A stretch of DNA of 34,668 bases from Chitinophagaceae bacterium (GCA_947468255.1 CANIMM010000002.1:1-34668), one strand, 5' to 3'; shown: positions 17,550 through 27,331, counted from the stretch's first letter. The notes: generated from the sequence alone by a model not told the origin. Translations and numbers: made by a program.

Positions 17550-19385
17550 ATGTGTGGAATAGTTGGATACACTGGATACAGGGAAGCTTACCCGGTAGTG
17601 ATAAAAGGGCTAAAAAGATTGGAATATAGAGGATACGACAGTGCAGGGGTAGCATTACTCAACGGCGGATTAAAAGTGTATAAAAAGCAGGGTCGAGTAG
17701 CTGAACTCGAAGAATTCATTGTAGGCAAGGACCTTCATTCCCATATTGGCATTGGGCATACCCGCTGGGCCACCCATGGCGAACCTAGTGACCGAAATGC
17801 GCATCCGCATACAAGTGCCAAGGGCAAACTAGCCATGATTCACAACGGAATTATTGAAAACTACGCGCAGATAAAAAAAGAACTACTCAACAAGGGATAC
17901 CTATTTACCAGCGACACCGACACCGAAGTGCTCTTGAACTTCATTGAAGACATCAAAGTAAACAATGAGTGCAATCTTGAAGAAGCTGTAAGGATTGCAT
18001 TAAAAAGAATTTCTGGTGCCTATTGTATTTTACTAATTGATGAGTCCGATCCCGAAACAATCATTGCTGCAAGAAAAGGAAGTCCACTAGTAATTGGTGT
18101 TGGAAAAGGAGAACATTTTTTGGGTAGTGATGCTTCCCCCATGCTGGAGTACACCAAGGAAGTAGTATATGTAAATGATTACGAGCTCGCCATCGTGAGG
18201 CCGGATGAATTAATCCTTAAAAATCTAGGCAATGAAAAAATAACACCCTTTGTGACAAAATTGGATATGGAACTTGCTGCAATTGAAAAGGGCGGATATG
18301 ACCACTTTATGCTGAAGGAAATATTTGAACAACCCAGCAGCATTCATGATTGCTTACGAGGAAGGCTAGACGCTTCTGCCGGCACCATCACCATGAGTGG
18401 TATTGAACAGAACATTGAAGCATTTAAATCTGCCAGCCGCATCATTATTGTTGCTTGTGGTACTAGTTGGCACGCAGGGTTGGTGGCAGAATATATTATA
18501 GAAGAACTTTGCAGGATACCAGTGGAAGTGGAGTATGCATCCGAGTTCAGGTACAGAAATCCAGTGGTCAATAAAGGTGATATTATAATTGCAATTTCCC
18601 AAAGTGGCGAAACGGCAGATACGTTGGTTGCTATTGAACGTGCCAAAGAACAGGGAGCAATTATTTTTGGAATTGTAAATGCCGTAGGGTCTTCCATTGC
18701 AAGGATTAGTAATGGTGGCGCTTATACCCATGCAGGTCCAGAAATTGGCGTAGCCTCCACCAAAGCCTTTACTGGGCAGCTTGCTGTGCTTACAATGATG
18801 GCATTAAAGATTGCCAAGAAAAAGAGCAGCATCACAGATGAAAGATATACCCAACTATTATTTGAACTAGAAGCGGTACCAGAAAAAGTGGATGCCTTAC
18901 TGAAAAATGCAGGAAAAATAAAAGCAATAGCCGAAAAATATAAAGACGCTACGGATGCCTTATTTTTAGGCAGAGGGTATAATTTCCCCATTGCATTAGA
19001 AGGGGCATTAAAACTAAAAGAAATTAGTTACATACATGCAGAAGGTTACCCTGCAGCTGAAATGAAACATGGTCCCATTGCACTGGTGACAGATACTTTA
19101 CCCGTAGTTTTCGTTGCAACAAAAGATAGTTACCACGAAAAAATTGTAAGCAATATCCAGGAAATAAAAGCTAGAAAAGGATTGGTGATCGCCATCATTA
19201 CCGAAGGCGATGAGGTGATTGCGGCATTAGCAAATGATGTGTTTTTTGTTCCGCCGGCAGATGAAATGATCGCACCTATGCTTAGCTGTGTTCCTTTGCA
19301 ACTGTTGTCCTATTATATGGGTATTACTCGCGGAGTGGATGTGGACAAGCCGAGAAATCTGGCTAAAAGCGTAACCGTGGAATAA
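17550..19385 (+). CDS. glmS: Glutamine--fructose-6-phosphate aminotransferase (isomerizing)
   Basis: MCGIVGYTGYREAYPVVIKGLKRLEYRGYDSAGVAL; GIGHTRWATHGEPSDRNAHPH; ACGTSWHAGLVAEYIIEE; SQSGETADTLVAI; C-terminal PRNLAKSVTVE. Confidence 0.98.
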   Translation: MCGIVGYTGYREAYPVVIKGLKRLEYRGYDSAGVALLNGGLKVYKKQGRVAELEEFIVGKDLHSHIGIGHTRWATHGEPSDRNAHPHTSAKGKLAMIHNGIIENYAQIKKELLNKGYLFTSDTDTEVLLNFIEDIKVNNECNLEEAVRIALKRISGAYCILLIDESDPETIIAARKGSPLVIGVGKGEHFLGSDASPMLEYTKEVVYVNDYELAIVRPDELILKNLGNEKITPFVTKLDMELAAIEKGGYDHFMLKEIFEQPSSIHDCLRGRLDASAGTITMSGIEQNIEAFKSASRIIIVACGTSWHAGLVAEYIIEELCRIPVEVEYASEFRYRNPVVNKGDIIIAISQSGETADTLVAIERAKEQGAIIFGIVNAVGSSIARISNGGAYTHAGPEIGVASTKAFTGQLAVLTMMALKIAKKKSSITDERYTQLLFELEAVPEKVDALLKNAGKIKAIAEKYKDATDALFLGRGYNFPIALEGALKLKEISYIHAEGYPAAEMKHGPIALVTDTLPVVFVATKDSYHEKIVSNIQEIKARKGLVIAIITEGDEVIAALANDVFFVPPADEMIAPMLSCVPLQLLSYYMGITRGVDVDKPRNLAKSVTVE

Positions 19386-19493
19386 TCAAGGCCCGATCTT
19401 TATCCGTATTTAAATTTTACCAACAACAAAACAACTGCAATTTAAAACAGTTTTTAGTTTTTAATTTTCAGTGAATCAATTACTCTTTACCCC

Positions 19494-21608
19494 ATGAACA
19501 TCATCACCAAACATCCAGTAAACAATCTTGGCTACAATTTTGTGGAAGAAAAATATATCCCAAAAGGTAAGGACGAATATTATCTTAGGTACTTACAGAA
19601 TCCCAACTGCAGTGGATATCGAAAATTAACGGCAAATGAAATAGAGGTGCTGGTTCGGAATCGAAACACTTCCGACGATTGGAATAAAATATTTGTATCC
19701 TCCGCCTTTAATCCGGAGTTGGTAAAGAACTGCAAATTTTACGGTTTGATTCGGATTGGAAAGCTGGAGGCTTTTTACCTTGAATTTCATAATTTCAAAT
19801 TACCCGTTGGGCTCTACAATAGTACCATTATCAGTTGTGATTTTGGTAACAATGTATGTATTGAAAATGTGAATTCGCTCAGCCATTATATTATTGGAAA
19901 CGAGGTAATGATTGCCAATGTGAATGAAATGGCTACCACCGAAAAGGCTAAATTCGGCAATGGGGTTATTTTTAAGGGCGAAGATGAAAATATTCGCGTG
20001 TGGATGGAACTCTGCAATGAAAATGGGGGAAGAAGAGTTATTCCATTTGATGGCATGCTTGCCGGAGATGCCTATTTGTGGAGTAAATTCAGGGATCAAG
20101 AACAGCTGATGAATAAATTCAAGGAGTTTACAGACAACCGATTTGTACCACAAAGGGGTCGTTATGGAACGATTGGTGACCGCACCGTTATTAAAAACTG
20201 CAAAATTATTAAAGATGTTTTGATCGGCACCGATGCCTATTTAAAAGGAGCCAATAAATTAAAGAATCTTACCATCAACAGCGATGAAAATCGCACCTCC
20301 CAAATTGGTGAAGGCTGCGAATTGGTAAATGGGATTATTGGATATGGATGCAGGATTTTTTATGGCGTAAAAGCAGTACGATTTGTTATGGCTGCCCATT
20401 CACAATTGAAATATGGTGCAAGACTTATCAATTCCTACCTTGGCAACAACTCTACCATCTCCTGTTGCGAGGTGTTGAATTCACTCATTTTTCCTGCACA
20501 TGAACAGCATCATAACAATTCATTTTTGTGCGCCTCTCTATTAATGGGTCAAAGCAATATGGCTGCAGGAGCTACCATTGGGAGCAACCACAACAGTAGA
20601 AGTGCAGATGGAGAACTCATTGCTGGCCGGGGTTTTTGGCCGGGCTTATGTGTAAGCTTGAAGCACAATTCCAAATTTGCATCTTTCACCATCATTGCCA
20701 AAGGCGACTTTCCGGCGGAATTAAATATCCCCGTACCCTTTAGTTTGGTTAGCAATGATGTAAGCAATAACCAGCTGGTGGTGATGCCTGCCTATTGGTT
20801 CATGTATAATATGTATGCCTTGGAAAGGAATGCCCATAAATATGTGGACCGAGACAAAAGGACCACTAGGGCACAGTTAATAGAATATAATTATTTGGCG
20901 CCAGATACCATTAATGAAATTTTTACATCGCTTAGCCATTTACAAAAATTACAACCCAATGAAAAGGGAATTGCAAACACAAAAGGATGGGAAAACAATT
21001 CCCGTAATACGATTGTGTTAAAAGTCCCTCAATCCATTGCCATCTTTACCGAATTGGTACAATATTATGCTGCCACAGAATTTTTACGACATATCCAACA
21101 AAACAAGTTCAGCAGTTTTGATGAATTCAAGAAAAGTCTGTCCGCCAAAATTCAACGAAGCGAATGGATGAATATCGGAGGGCAACTGATTCAGCAAATA
21201 GCTGTTGAAAAATTGCAATCCAATATCGTTCACCAAAAAGTAAAAAGCTGGAATGAGGTACATGCGTTTTATGCGGAGCAAAGCGCTACCTATTTTACCG
21301 ATAAACTCAACCATGCCTATACCGCCCTGTTGGAAATACAGACTATTACTCCTAAGCAATTTACCCCAGCATTTTTTAATCAATTACTTGAAAACTCAGT
21401 TGCCACCCGTGAATGGATGTGCAAGGGGATCTATGAATCCAGAGCAAAAGACTACCGAAATCCATTTCGAAAAATGGCGTATAGCAATAGCAAAGAAATG
21501 AACCAGGTAGTGGGTCGCCTCGAAGACAATAGTTTTATCCAAGAACAAATGGGGCAATTGGAAGAATTAAAAAAACAAGTGAAGTCGGTAAAAAGAAAGC
21601 TAAAGTAA
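19494..21608 (+). CDS. DUF4954 family protein (large left-handed-beta-helix/hexapeptide-like protein)
   Basis: 704 aa; long hexapeptide-like stretches (IISCDFGNNVCIENVNSLSHYIIGNEVMIANV...; GYGCRIFYGVKAVRFVMAAHSQLKYGARLINSYLGNNSTISCCEVLNSLIF). N-terminus resembles the Bacteroidota DUF4954 family. Confidence 0.8.
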   Translation: MNIITKHPVNNLGYNFVEEKYIPKGKDEYYLRYLQNPNCSGYRKLTANEIEVLVRNRNTSDDWNKIFVSSAFNPELVKNCKFYGLIRIGKLEAFYLEFHNFKLPVGLYNSTIISCDFGNNVCIENVNSLSHYIIGNEVMIANVNEMATTEKAKFGNGVIFKGEDENIRVWMELCNENGGRRVIPFDGMLAGDAYLWSKFRDQEQLMNKFKEFTDNRFVPQRGRYGTIGDRTVIKNCKIIKDVLIGTDAYLKGANKLKNLTINSDENRTSQIGEGCELVNGIIGYGCRIFYGVKAVRFVMAAHSQLKYGARLINSYLGNNSTISCCEVLNSLIFPAHEQHHNNSFLCASLLMGQSNMAAGATIGSNHNSRSADGELIAGRGFWPGLCVSLKHNSKFASFTIIAKGDFPAELNIPVPFSLVSNDVSNNQLVVMPAYWFMYNMYALERNAHKYVDRDKRTTRAQLIEYNYLAPDTINEIFTSLSHLQKLQPNEKGIANTKGWENNSRNTIVLKVPQSIAIFTELVQYYAATEFLRHIQQNKFSSFDEFKKSLSAKIQRSEWMNIGGQLIQQIAVEKLQSNIVHQKVKSWNEVHAFYAEQSATYFTDKLNHAYTALLEIQTITPKQFTPAFFNQLLENSVATREWMCKGIYESRAKDYRNPFRKMAYSNSKEMNQVVGRLEDNSFIQEQMGQLEELKKQVKSVKRKLK

Positions 21609-21636
21609 TTGTGGATGCTTTGCTGTTTAATTTTTC

Positions 21637-22509
21637 CTATCCAGTCATATATTTTTTTCGATAAGCTTTTGGAGTTAGTCCAACCGTTTTTTTAAATTGT
21701 CGAAAAAAATTCGAGGCATTGTTGAATCCTGTTTCAGTGCTAATGGATTCAATGGTTAACTGGTTATTTTCAATTAAAAATTTACAGGCATAACTGATTC
21801 TGATTTCTGATAAAAAATCAGTGTAAGTTTTATTGGTCATCATTTTGAAATACCTACAAAAAGAGGTAATACTCAAGCAGCTCAAGGAGGCAATTTCTGC
21901 TAGGCTTATTTTGTTCATGTAATTTTTAAGGGTATAGGTATATATCTGGTTGAGGCGATCAGTTTCTAACTGATTGGACTGGTAGAAGGCGTGGGAATTA
22001 GTAATGGGCTCGTATTCATTTGTTTCTGCTAGCGTACTTAGTATTGATATAAAAAGTGATATCCTTTGAAGATTCTCAGCTTCATAAGCAGCTTCTAATA
22101 AAGCTAAGAGCTTCCACTTCGTATCACCATAAATTAATAAGCCATTTTTTGCTTTTTTAATCAGTTGTGTTAATTGATAAGCTTCAGGCAGCGATAGGAA
22201 TTCTGGCCCCAAGCAATTGGGTAGAAAATGCATTACGGTGGTCTCTACTTCTAATTTAGATTGCGGAAGTAAGTAGGCATCGTGCGATTTCCAAGTATGG
22301 GGAAGGTTTTCGCCTAAAAGCAACATTTCGTCTGAGTAAAAGTTGCTAATATTATCTCCAATAAATCGAAGGCCTTCTCCCTTTTTTATATAATGCAATT
22401 CCAGCTCTGGATGATAGTGCCATGTATCTTCAAAATTGGCGGAAACATCTTTACGCAAACTGAAAGAGTTTTCCAGTTTTTTGGGAACCTTGTGATAATG
22501 TGGTTTCAT
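21637..22509 (-). CDS. AraC family transcriptional regulator
   Basis: N-terminal cupin-like region (TWHYHPELELHYIKKGEGLRFIGDNI); C-terminal double HTH (MNKISLAEIASLSCLSITSFCRYFKMMTNKTYTDFLSEIRISYACKFL...ISTETGFNNASNFFRQFKKTVGLTPKAYRKKY). Confidence 0.95.
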   Translation of the reverse strand: MKPHYHKVPKKLENSFSLRKDVSANFEDTWHYHPELELHYIKKGEGLRFIGDNISNFYSDEMLLLGENLPHTWKSHDAYLLPQSKLEVETTVMHFLPNCLGPEFLSLPEAYQLTQLIKKAKNGLLIYGDTKWKLLALLEAAYEAENLQRISLFISILSTLAETNEYEPITNSHAFYQSNQLETDRLNQIYTYTLKNYMNKISLAEIASLSCLSITSFCRYFKMMTNKTYTDFLSEIRISYACKFLIENNQLTIESISTETGFNNASNFFRQFKKTVGLTPKAYRKKYMTG

Positions 22510-22555
22510 GTAATTTTTGAATAATTAACCTAAAATAAGGCTTTAATTGCTATTA

Positions 22556-22586
22556 TTTATCATTTAAATGGACAATTAATGATAAA
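22556..22586. promoter_or_regulatory. Candidate operator: TTTATCATT-N13-AATGATAAA in the AraC/SSS divergent region
   Basis: Exact 9-bp inverted arms at 22556-22564 and 22578-22586 between the divergent AraC and symporter genes; binding by the AraC protein is inferred only. Confidence 0.35.
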
Positions 22587-22705
22587 ATAGTACATATTTT
22601 AGAAAATAATCTTCAGTTATCTGTGCGCAATTAAGAATATTTTTATTGTCTAATTATATTCATCATTTAGGAACTGCTTGCCACAGATACTGTAATTGTA
22701 CTTAT

Positions 22706-24274
22706 ATGCAAAACCTTCCATTAATTGATTTGTCCATTGTATTCATTTACCTCTTTGGTATGATTGGAATTGGATATTATTTTTCTAAAAAAAATAAAAA
22801 CACCGAGCAGTTCACCAGTGCTTCTGGGCAAATACCCGGCTGGGCCATTGGTATTTCTATCTATGCCACCTTTTTAAGTAGCAATACTTTTTTAGGTGTT
22901 CCGGGTAAAGCGTTCGGTACCAATTGGAATGCATTTGTTTTCAGTATTTCTATGCCTTTTGCCGCATGGGTAGCAGCTAAATATTTTGTGTCTTTTTATA
23001 GAAATACGGGTGAGATTTCAGCTTATACCAATTTAGAAAAAAGGTTTGGACCCTGGGCTAGAACCTATGCAGTGGTTTGTTTCTTATTAACCCAATTTGC
23101 TAGAATGGGTTCTGTGTTTTTTGGAATGGCACTCACCTTGCAGGCTTTACTGGGTTTTTCAATGTCTTCCATCATGATCGTGATGGGCATTTGTATTATT
23201 ATTTATACTGTGCTTGGCGGAATCGAAGCAGTGATCTGGACAGAAGTAGTGCAGGGGGTACTTAAAACGCTGGGCGCATTATTAATTCTGTTTTTAATTA
23301 TTTGGGAGATCCCTGGTGGCGTAACTGCTATTTATGCAATTGCCAAATCGGAACATAAATTTAGCTTGGGAACCGCAGCTTTCAATTTTAAAGAAAGCAG
23401 TTTTTGGGTAGTGCTTTTTTATGGCTTTTTTATTAATCTCAATAATTTTGGGATGGATCAAAACTATGTCCAACGCTATCATACCGCCATCTCTGATAAG
23501 CAAGCAAGAAAGTCGGTTTGGTTATCCGTTTTTATATATGTCCCTGCCTCCTTGTTGTTTTTTATTATTGGAACATCCTTGTTTGCTTATTATCAAATGA
23601 ATCCGGCTATTGCAGATTCTTTGAAACACGGATTGGCGGTACAAAAATTAGGGGCAAATGCCAGTGCATTGGATATTACCAATTATATGAGCCAACTTAA
23701 GCCTGCAGATTATGCCGATAAAGTGATGCCTCATTTTATGGTAAATAAGGTACCCACTGTTTTTTTAGGATTATTAGTGGCGGCTATATTATCTGCCGCA
23801 ATGAGTACCATTAGTTCAGGCATGAATGCTTCTGCTACTGTTTTTACAAAAGATATTTATAAAAGATATTTTTCACCACAATTATCGGATAAAAAGGAAT
23901 TTGTAATTTTATATTCATCTACTATCATTGTAGGTGCAATTGGGTTAATCGTCGGATTATCTATGATCGGTATCAAAAGTATTTTAGATGTCTGGTGGGA
24001 ATTGTCTGGGATCTTTGCTGGCGGTATGTTAGGGTTGTTTTTATTAGGTTTAATTAGTAAACAAACAAAAAATACAGAAGCCTTAATAGCGGTAATTATC
24101 GGTGTGATTGTGATCGTATGGTTTAGTTTTTCTGATAAACTAGGTCCTGATTTGTCTTATTTAAAAATCGCACTGCACAAAAACATGATCATAGTAGTGG
24201 GCACTTTAACTATTTTCTTGACTGGCATACTATTCACTAAAATCAAACAATTTATCAAAAAAAACAATCAATAA
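22706..24274 (+). CDS. Sodium:solute symporter (SSS family)
   Basis: MQNLPLIDLSIVFIYLFGMIGIGYYFSKKNKNTEQFTSASGQIPGWAIGISIYATFLSSNTFLGVPGKAF; FINLNNFGMDQNYVQRYHTAISDKQARKSVW; LSAAMSTISSGMNASATVFTKDIY. The ORF track begins at a TTG at 22646; ATG 22706 is the likely start. Confidence 0.95.
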   Translation: MQNLPLIDLSIVFIYLFGMIGIGYYFSKKNKNTEQFTSASGQIPGWAIGISIYATFLSSNTFLGVPGKAFGTNWNAFVFSISMPFAAWVAAKYFVSFYRNTGEISAYTNLEKRFGPWARTYAVVCFLLTQFARMGSVFFGMALTLQALLGFSMSSIMIVMGICIIIYTVLGGIEAVIWTEVVQGVLKTLGALLILFLIIWEIPGGVTAIYAIAKSEHKFSLGTAAFNFKESSFWVVLFYGFFINLNNFGMDQNYVQRYHTAISDKQARKSVWLSVFIYVPASLLFFIIGTSLFAYYQMNPAIADSLKHGLAVQKLGANASALDITNYMSQLKPADYADKVMPHFMVNKVPTVFLGLLVAAILSAAMSTISSGMNASATVFTKDIYKRYFSPQLSDKKEFVILYSSTIIVGAIGLIVGLSMIGIKSILDVWWELSGIFAGGMLGLFLLGLISKQTKNTEALIAVIIGVIVIVWFSFSDKLGPDLSYLKIALHKNMIIVVGTLTIFLTGILFTKIKQFIKKNNQ

Positions 24275-24279
24275 ATAAG

Positions 24280-25257
24280 ATGGAAAATAAATTTGTACCC
24301 GTAATGATTACGCCTTTTAATTTAAAGGCAAAGCTAGATTTTGATGTCGTTTCAAAACTAATTGATTTTTATTTAGCCGCTGGCGTCAAAGGTTTTTTTG
24401 CCAATTGCTTAAGTAGCGAGATGTACAGCTTAACCGAAGACGAACGTCTGGAGTTGACTAGTTTTATTGTAAAATATGTTCGAGGAAGAGTGCCAATTGT
24501 GGCTACCGGTTCTTTTGGCTTAACCATTGAAGACAAAGCAATTTTTGCAAAGAAAATATACGATACGGGCATCGATGCAGTGATTTTAATCACTGGTCAT
24601 TTTGCCAATATTGAAGATAGTGATGAAGTGCTACTTCGGAATTTTAATCGGATGCTTGAACTTTCTCCAGGAATTCCGTTCGGATTGTATGAATGCCCAG
24701 CGCCTTATAAACGAATTCTAACTGCAAATGTTTTTAAAAAATTGGTAGAAACGGGGAGGTTTATTTATCATAAAGATACTTCCATTGAAAAGGAACAAGT
24801 ATTAGCAAAGCTCACTATTTTAAAAGAGAGTGGCAATACCCAATTTGAATTTTTTGATGCTCATACGCCTAATACATCCTTTGTGATGCGAAATGGCGGA
24901 AAAGGAATGAGCGCTATCTCTGGAAATTTTTATCCTGAAATTCTGGTTTGGATGGTGAATAATGCTGCGAATCCAGCTATGAAAGAGAAAGTGGATTGGT
25001 TGCAAAATGAGTTGATACAGGTAGACCCTTTAATCCATGTTGCATACCCGATGAGTGCTAAGTATTTTTTAGCCAAAAGAGGATTGCCTATTCGTACAAT
25101 CAGTCGTGCGCATGTTTTAGAATTAACTCCAGCACAAAAAGTAACTCTAGATGAGATTCACCAAAAGTTTTTAGGTTGGTGTGATACTTTGGGAATTGAA
25201 AAAGTAGCAATTGAATCCATTATAGCCCCCAAAGTATTTCAAGATCCAGCGATTTAA
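24280..25257 (+). CDS. Dihydrodipicolinate synthase (DapA/NanA) family aldolase/lyase
   Basis: FVPVMITPFNLKAKLDFDVVSKLIDFYLAAGVKGFFANCLSSEMYSLTEDERLEL; candidate Schiff-base Lys in RFIYHKDTS; GGKGMSAISGNFYPEI. Confidence 0.9.
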   Translation: MENKFVPVMITPFNLKAKLDFDVVSKLIDFYLAAGVKGFFANCLSSEMYSLTEDERLELTSFIVKYVRGRVPIVATGSFGLTIEDKAIFAKKIYDTGIDAVILITGHFANIEDSDEVLLRNFNRMLELSPGIPFGLYECPAPYKRILTANVFKKLVETGRFIYHKDTSIEKEQVLAKLTILKESGNTQFEFFDAHTPNTSFVMRNGGKGMSAISGNFYPEILVWMVNNAANPAMKEKVDWLQNELIQVDPLIHVAYPMSAKYFLAKRGLPIRTISRAHVLELTPAQKVTLDEIHQKFLGWCDTLGIEKVAIESIIAPKVFQDPAI

Positions 25258-25275
25258 AAATTGGCAAGCTATTTC

Positions 25276-25313
25276 ACAAAAGCCCGATTGTTATTGAACA
25301 ATCGGGCTTTTGT
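25276..25313 (+). terminator. Strong hairpin terminator between the convergent DHDPS-family gene and mgtE
   Basis: ACAAAAGCCCGATTGTT (25276-25292) / AACAATCGGGCTTTTGT (25297-25313): perfect 17-bp arms, ATTG loop, T/A-rich flanks on both strands. Confidence 0.88.
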
Positions 25314-25368
25314 AATCCCATTAATTAATTATCCGTTATTTAAAATGTATTTGCTTGGTTGCTGGATT

Positions 25369-26760
25369 TTACAAAAGAATGCCCTTTAAAAAAAGATAGG
25401 CTACGGAAAAATAAATAATCAATCCGGTAACGTCAACGAGTGTAGCGACAAAAGGGGCCGAGCTAACGGCAGGATCGGCACCTAGCCTTTTTAAAATCAG
25501 TGGCAACATCGAGCCCGTTAAAGTACCCCAAAGTACTACGCCAATTAATGAAATTCCAACGGTAAAGCCTATTAGGTAATAATGTGTTCCATATACATTG
25601 GGTAAAAACTTAGACCAGAATACTACCCTCGTAAACCCAATAATGCCCAGCACAGAGCCTAGCATGAGCCCCTGGATGACTTCTCTGCGCATGACTCTCC
25701 ACCAGTTGGCGAGCGTGATTTCACCTACTGCCATTGCCTGTATGATCAAAGTGGAAGCTTGCGATCCGGTATTGCCTCCGCTGGAGATAATGAGCGGAAT
25801 AAATAATGCCAATACAACGGCCTTTTGAATTTCACCTTCAAAAAAGCCCATTGCCGTAGCCGTAAACATTTCACCTATAAAAAGAATGGTGAGCCATCCC
25901 ACTCTTTTTTTAAATAATTTAAAAATTGGCATGTCGAGATAAGGTTCGTCCAACGCTTGGGTACCCCCCATTTTTTGCATGTCCTCGCTAAACTCTTCAT
26001 TGGCCACCCAAAGCACATCATCAATGGTAACAATACCCAGCAGTTTATTACTCTTGCTCACAACGGGTAAGGCTACCCGATTATTCATTTTAAATGCTTC
26101 GTTGGCTACCTCTTGGTCATCATCGGCATGCAGTGCAATGAACCTTCCGTCCATTAGCTCATCTACCCGTTTGTCGGGACCTGCCATGATGAAATCCTTT
26201 ATGCGGATATCATCCAGCAATTCGCCTTTATCATTGATTACATAGATCACATCAATGGTTTCGCTGTTTTTTGCATATTTGCGAATGGTGTTTAAAACAT
26301 CCTCCACGGTATCATGTTCATAAATATAAATGTAGTCGGGTGTCATTAGCCTTCCTACACTTCCTTCGGGATAGCCCAGTAATGAAAGGGTAACTTTTCT
26401 TTCTTCAGGATTTAATGCTTTTACCAATTCCCGCACTGCATTACCCGGTAGTTCACTTAAAAAAGAAGTTCGGTCATCCGGAGGCAACTCATTGAGCAAC
26501 TCGGCGGTTTTAAAAGGCGGTAACGTTTTAATGATCTTTTTTTGGGTGGGCAGTTCCAATATTTTAAAAACACTGGCAGCCCGATGCAAGGAAAGGTGAC
26601 TGATAATCTGGCTTTCATAATTTTCATTCTCATAAATAAGATTGGCCACATCACTGATATTCTGGTCATTCAAAAAATCCTGAATCCGTAATATATCTTC
26701 TGAGGCAATCGCTTCCTCGAATTTTTGTTGCAGTGTTATTTGATCTAATTCAAGCGACAT
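25369..26760 (-). CDS. mgtE: Magnesium transporter MgtE
   Basis: MgtE_N (LLNELPPDDRTSFLSELPGNAVRELVKALNPEERKVTLSLLGYPEGSVGRLMTPDYI), CBS domains, and membrane domain with LIISSGGNTGSQASTLIIQAMAVGEI. Confidence 0.95.
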   Translation of the reverse strand: MSLELDQITLQQKFEEAIASEDILRIQDFLNDQNISDVANLIYENENYESQIISHLSLHRAASVFKILELPTQKKIIKTLPPFKTAELLNELPPDDRTSFLSELPGNAVRELVKALNPEERKVTLSLLGYPEGSVGRLMTPDYIYIYEHDTVEDVLNTIRKYAKNSETIDVIYVINDKGELLDDIRIKDFIMAGPDKRVDELMDGRFIALHADDDQEVANEAFKMNNRVALPVVSKSNKLLGIVTIDDVLWVANEEFSEDMQKMGGTQALDEPYLDMPIFKLFKKRVGWLTILFIGEMFTATAMGFFEGEIQKAVVLALFIPLIISSGGNTGSQASTLIIQAMAVGEITLANWWRVMRREVIQGLMLGSVLGIIGFTRVVFWSKFLPNVYGTHYYLIGFTVGISLIGVVLWGTLTGSMLPLILKRLGADPAVSSAPFVATLVDVTGLIIYFSVAYLFLKGILL

Positions 26761-26807
26761 CTTATTTATTTTTGTGGTAAACTATTAAGGGAGCGATTTT
26801 TAAGTAA

Positions 26808-26871
26808 TTCACCAGATTCGGAAGTTGGTGAACAATCAATGAAGCAAGCATTCATTGTAAAATTGATTGTT
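26808..26871 (-). promoter_or_regulatory. Nested inverted repeats in the mgtE upstream region (candidate structured leader or operator)
   Basis: TTCACCA (26808-26814) / TGGTGAA (26826-26832); AACAATCAAT (26831-26840) / ATTGATTGTT (26862-26871) with inner AATGAA / TTCATT. Confidence 0.3.
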
Positions 26872-26940
26872 TATTCCTCCAAGTGTAACTCCTAAAATAA
26901 CTATCTTGCAAATTACAATTTTTACTTTTAATTCAATGTT

Positions 26941-27330
26941 ATGCTGAAACCTTATTTATTTGTTGATAAAACAGATTCGATGGGAAGAGGTGTTTATACA
27001 GCAGAAACGATTGCTGAAAACACCGTAGTCGAAGTGTCACCGGTGATTGTGATGAGTGGCGATGACCGGATCCATTTGGATAAAACAGCCTTGCACGATT
27101 ATATTTTTGAATGGGGAGCGCTAAAAGACAAATGCTGTATGTCATTGGGGCTGGTGCCGATTTATAACCATAGCTATCAAAGTAATTGCGAATATTTTAT
27201 GAATTATGACGAGGATGTCATTCTTGTAAAAACAGTGCGCCTCATTGAAAAGGGAGAAGAGCTCACCATCAATTATAATGGCGACTGGGATGATAAGACA
27301 AAAATATGGTTTGACGCAGTAGAGGGTTGA
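26941..27330 (+). CDS. Short SET domain-containing protein
   Basis: MGRGVYTAETIAENTVVEVSPVIV; PIYNHSYQSNCEYFM (NHS...N motif); LIEKGEELTINYNG (GEELTINY motif). Confidence 0.85.
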   Translation: MLKPYLFVDKTDSMGRGVYTAETIAENTVVEVSPVIVMSGDDRIHLDKTALHDYIFEWGALKDKCCMSLGLVPIYNHSYQSNCEYFMNYDEDVILVKTVRLIEKGEELTINYNGDWDDKTKIWFDAVEG

Positions 27331-27331
27331 T

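Noticed and set aside
22646-22705. Extended TTG-initiated N-terminus of the SSS symporter
   Set aside because: ATG at 22706 precedes the first TM segment; the added SNYIHHLGTACHRYCNCTY is not transporter-like.
26761-26940. Known Mg riboswitch (M-box) upstream of mgtE
   Set aside because: Region is short and lacks M-box features I could recognise; kept only as an unclassified inverted-repeat element.
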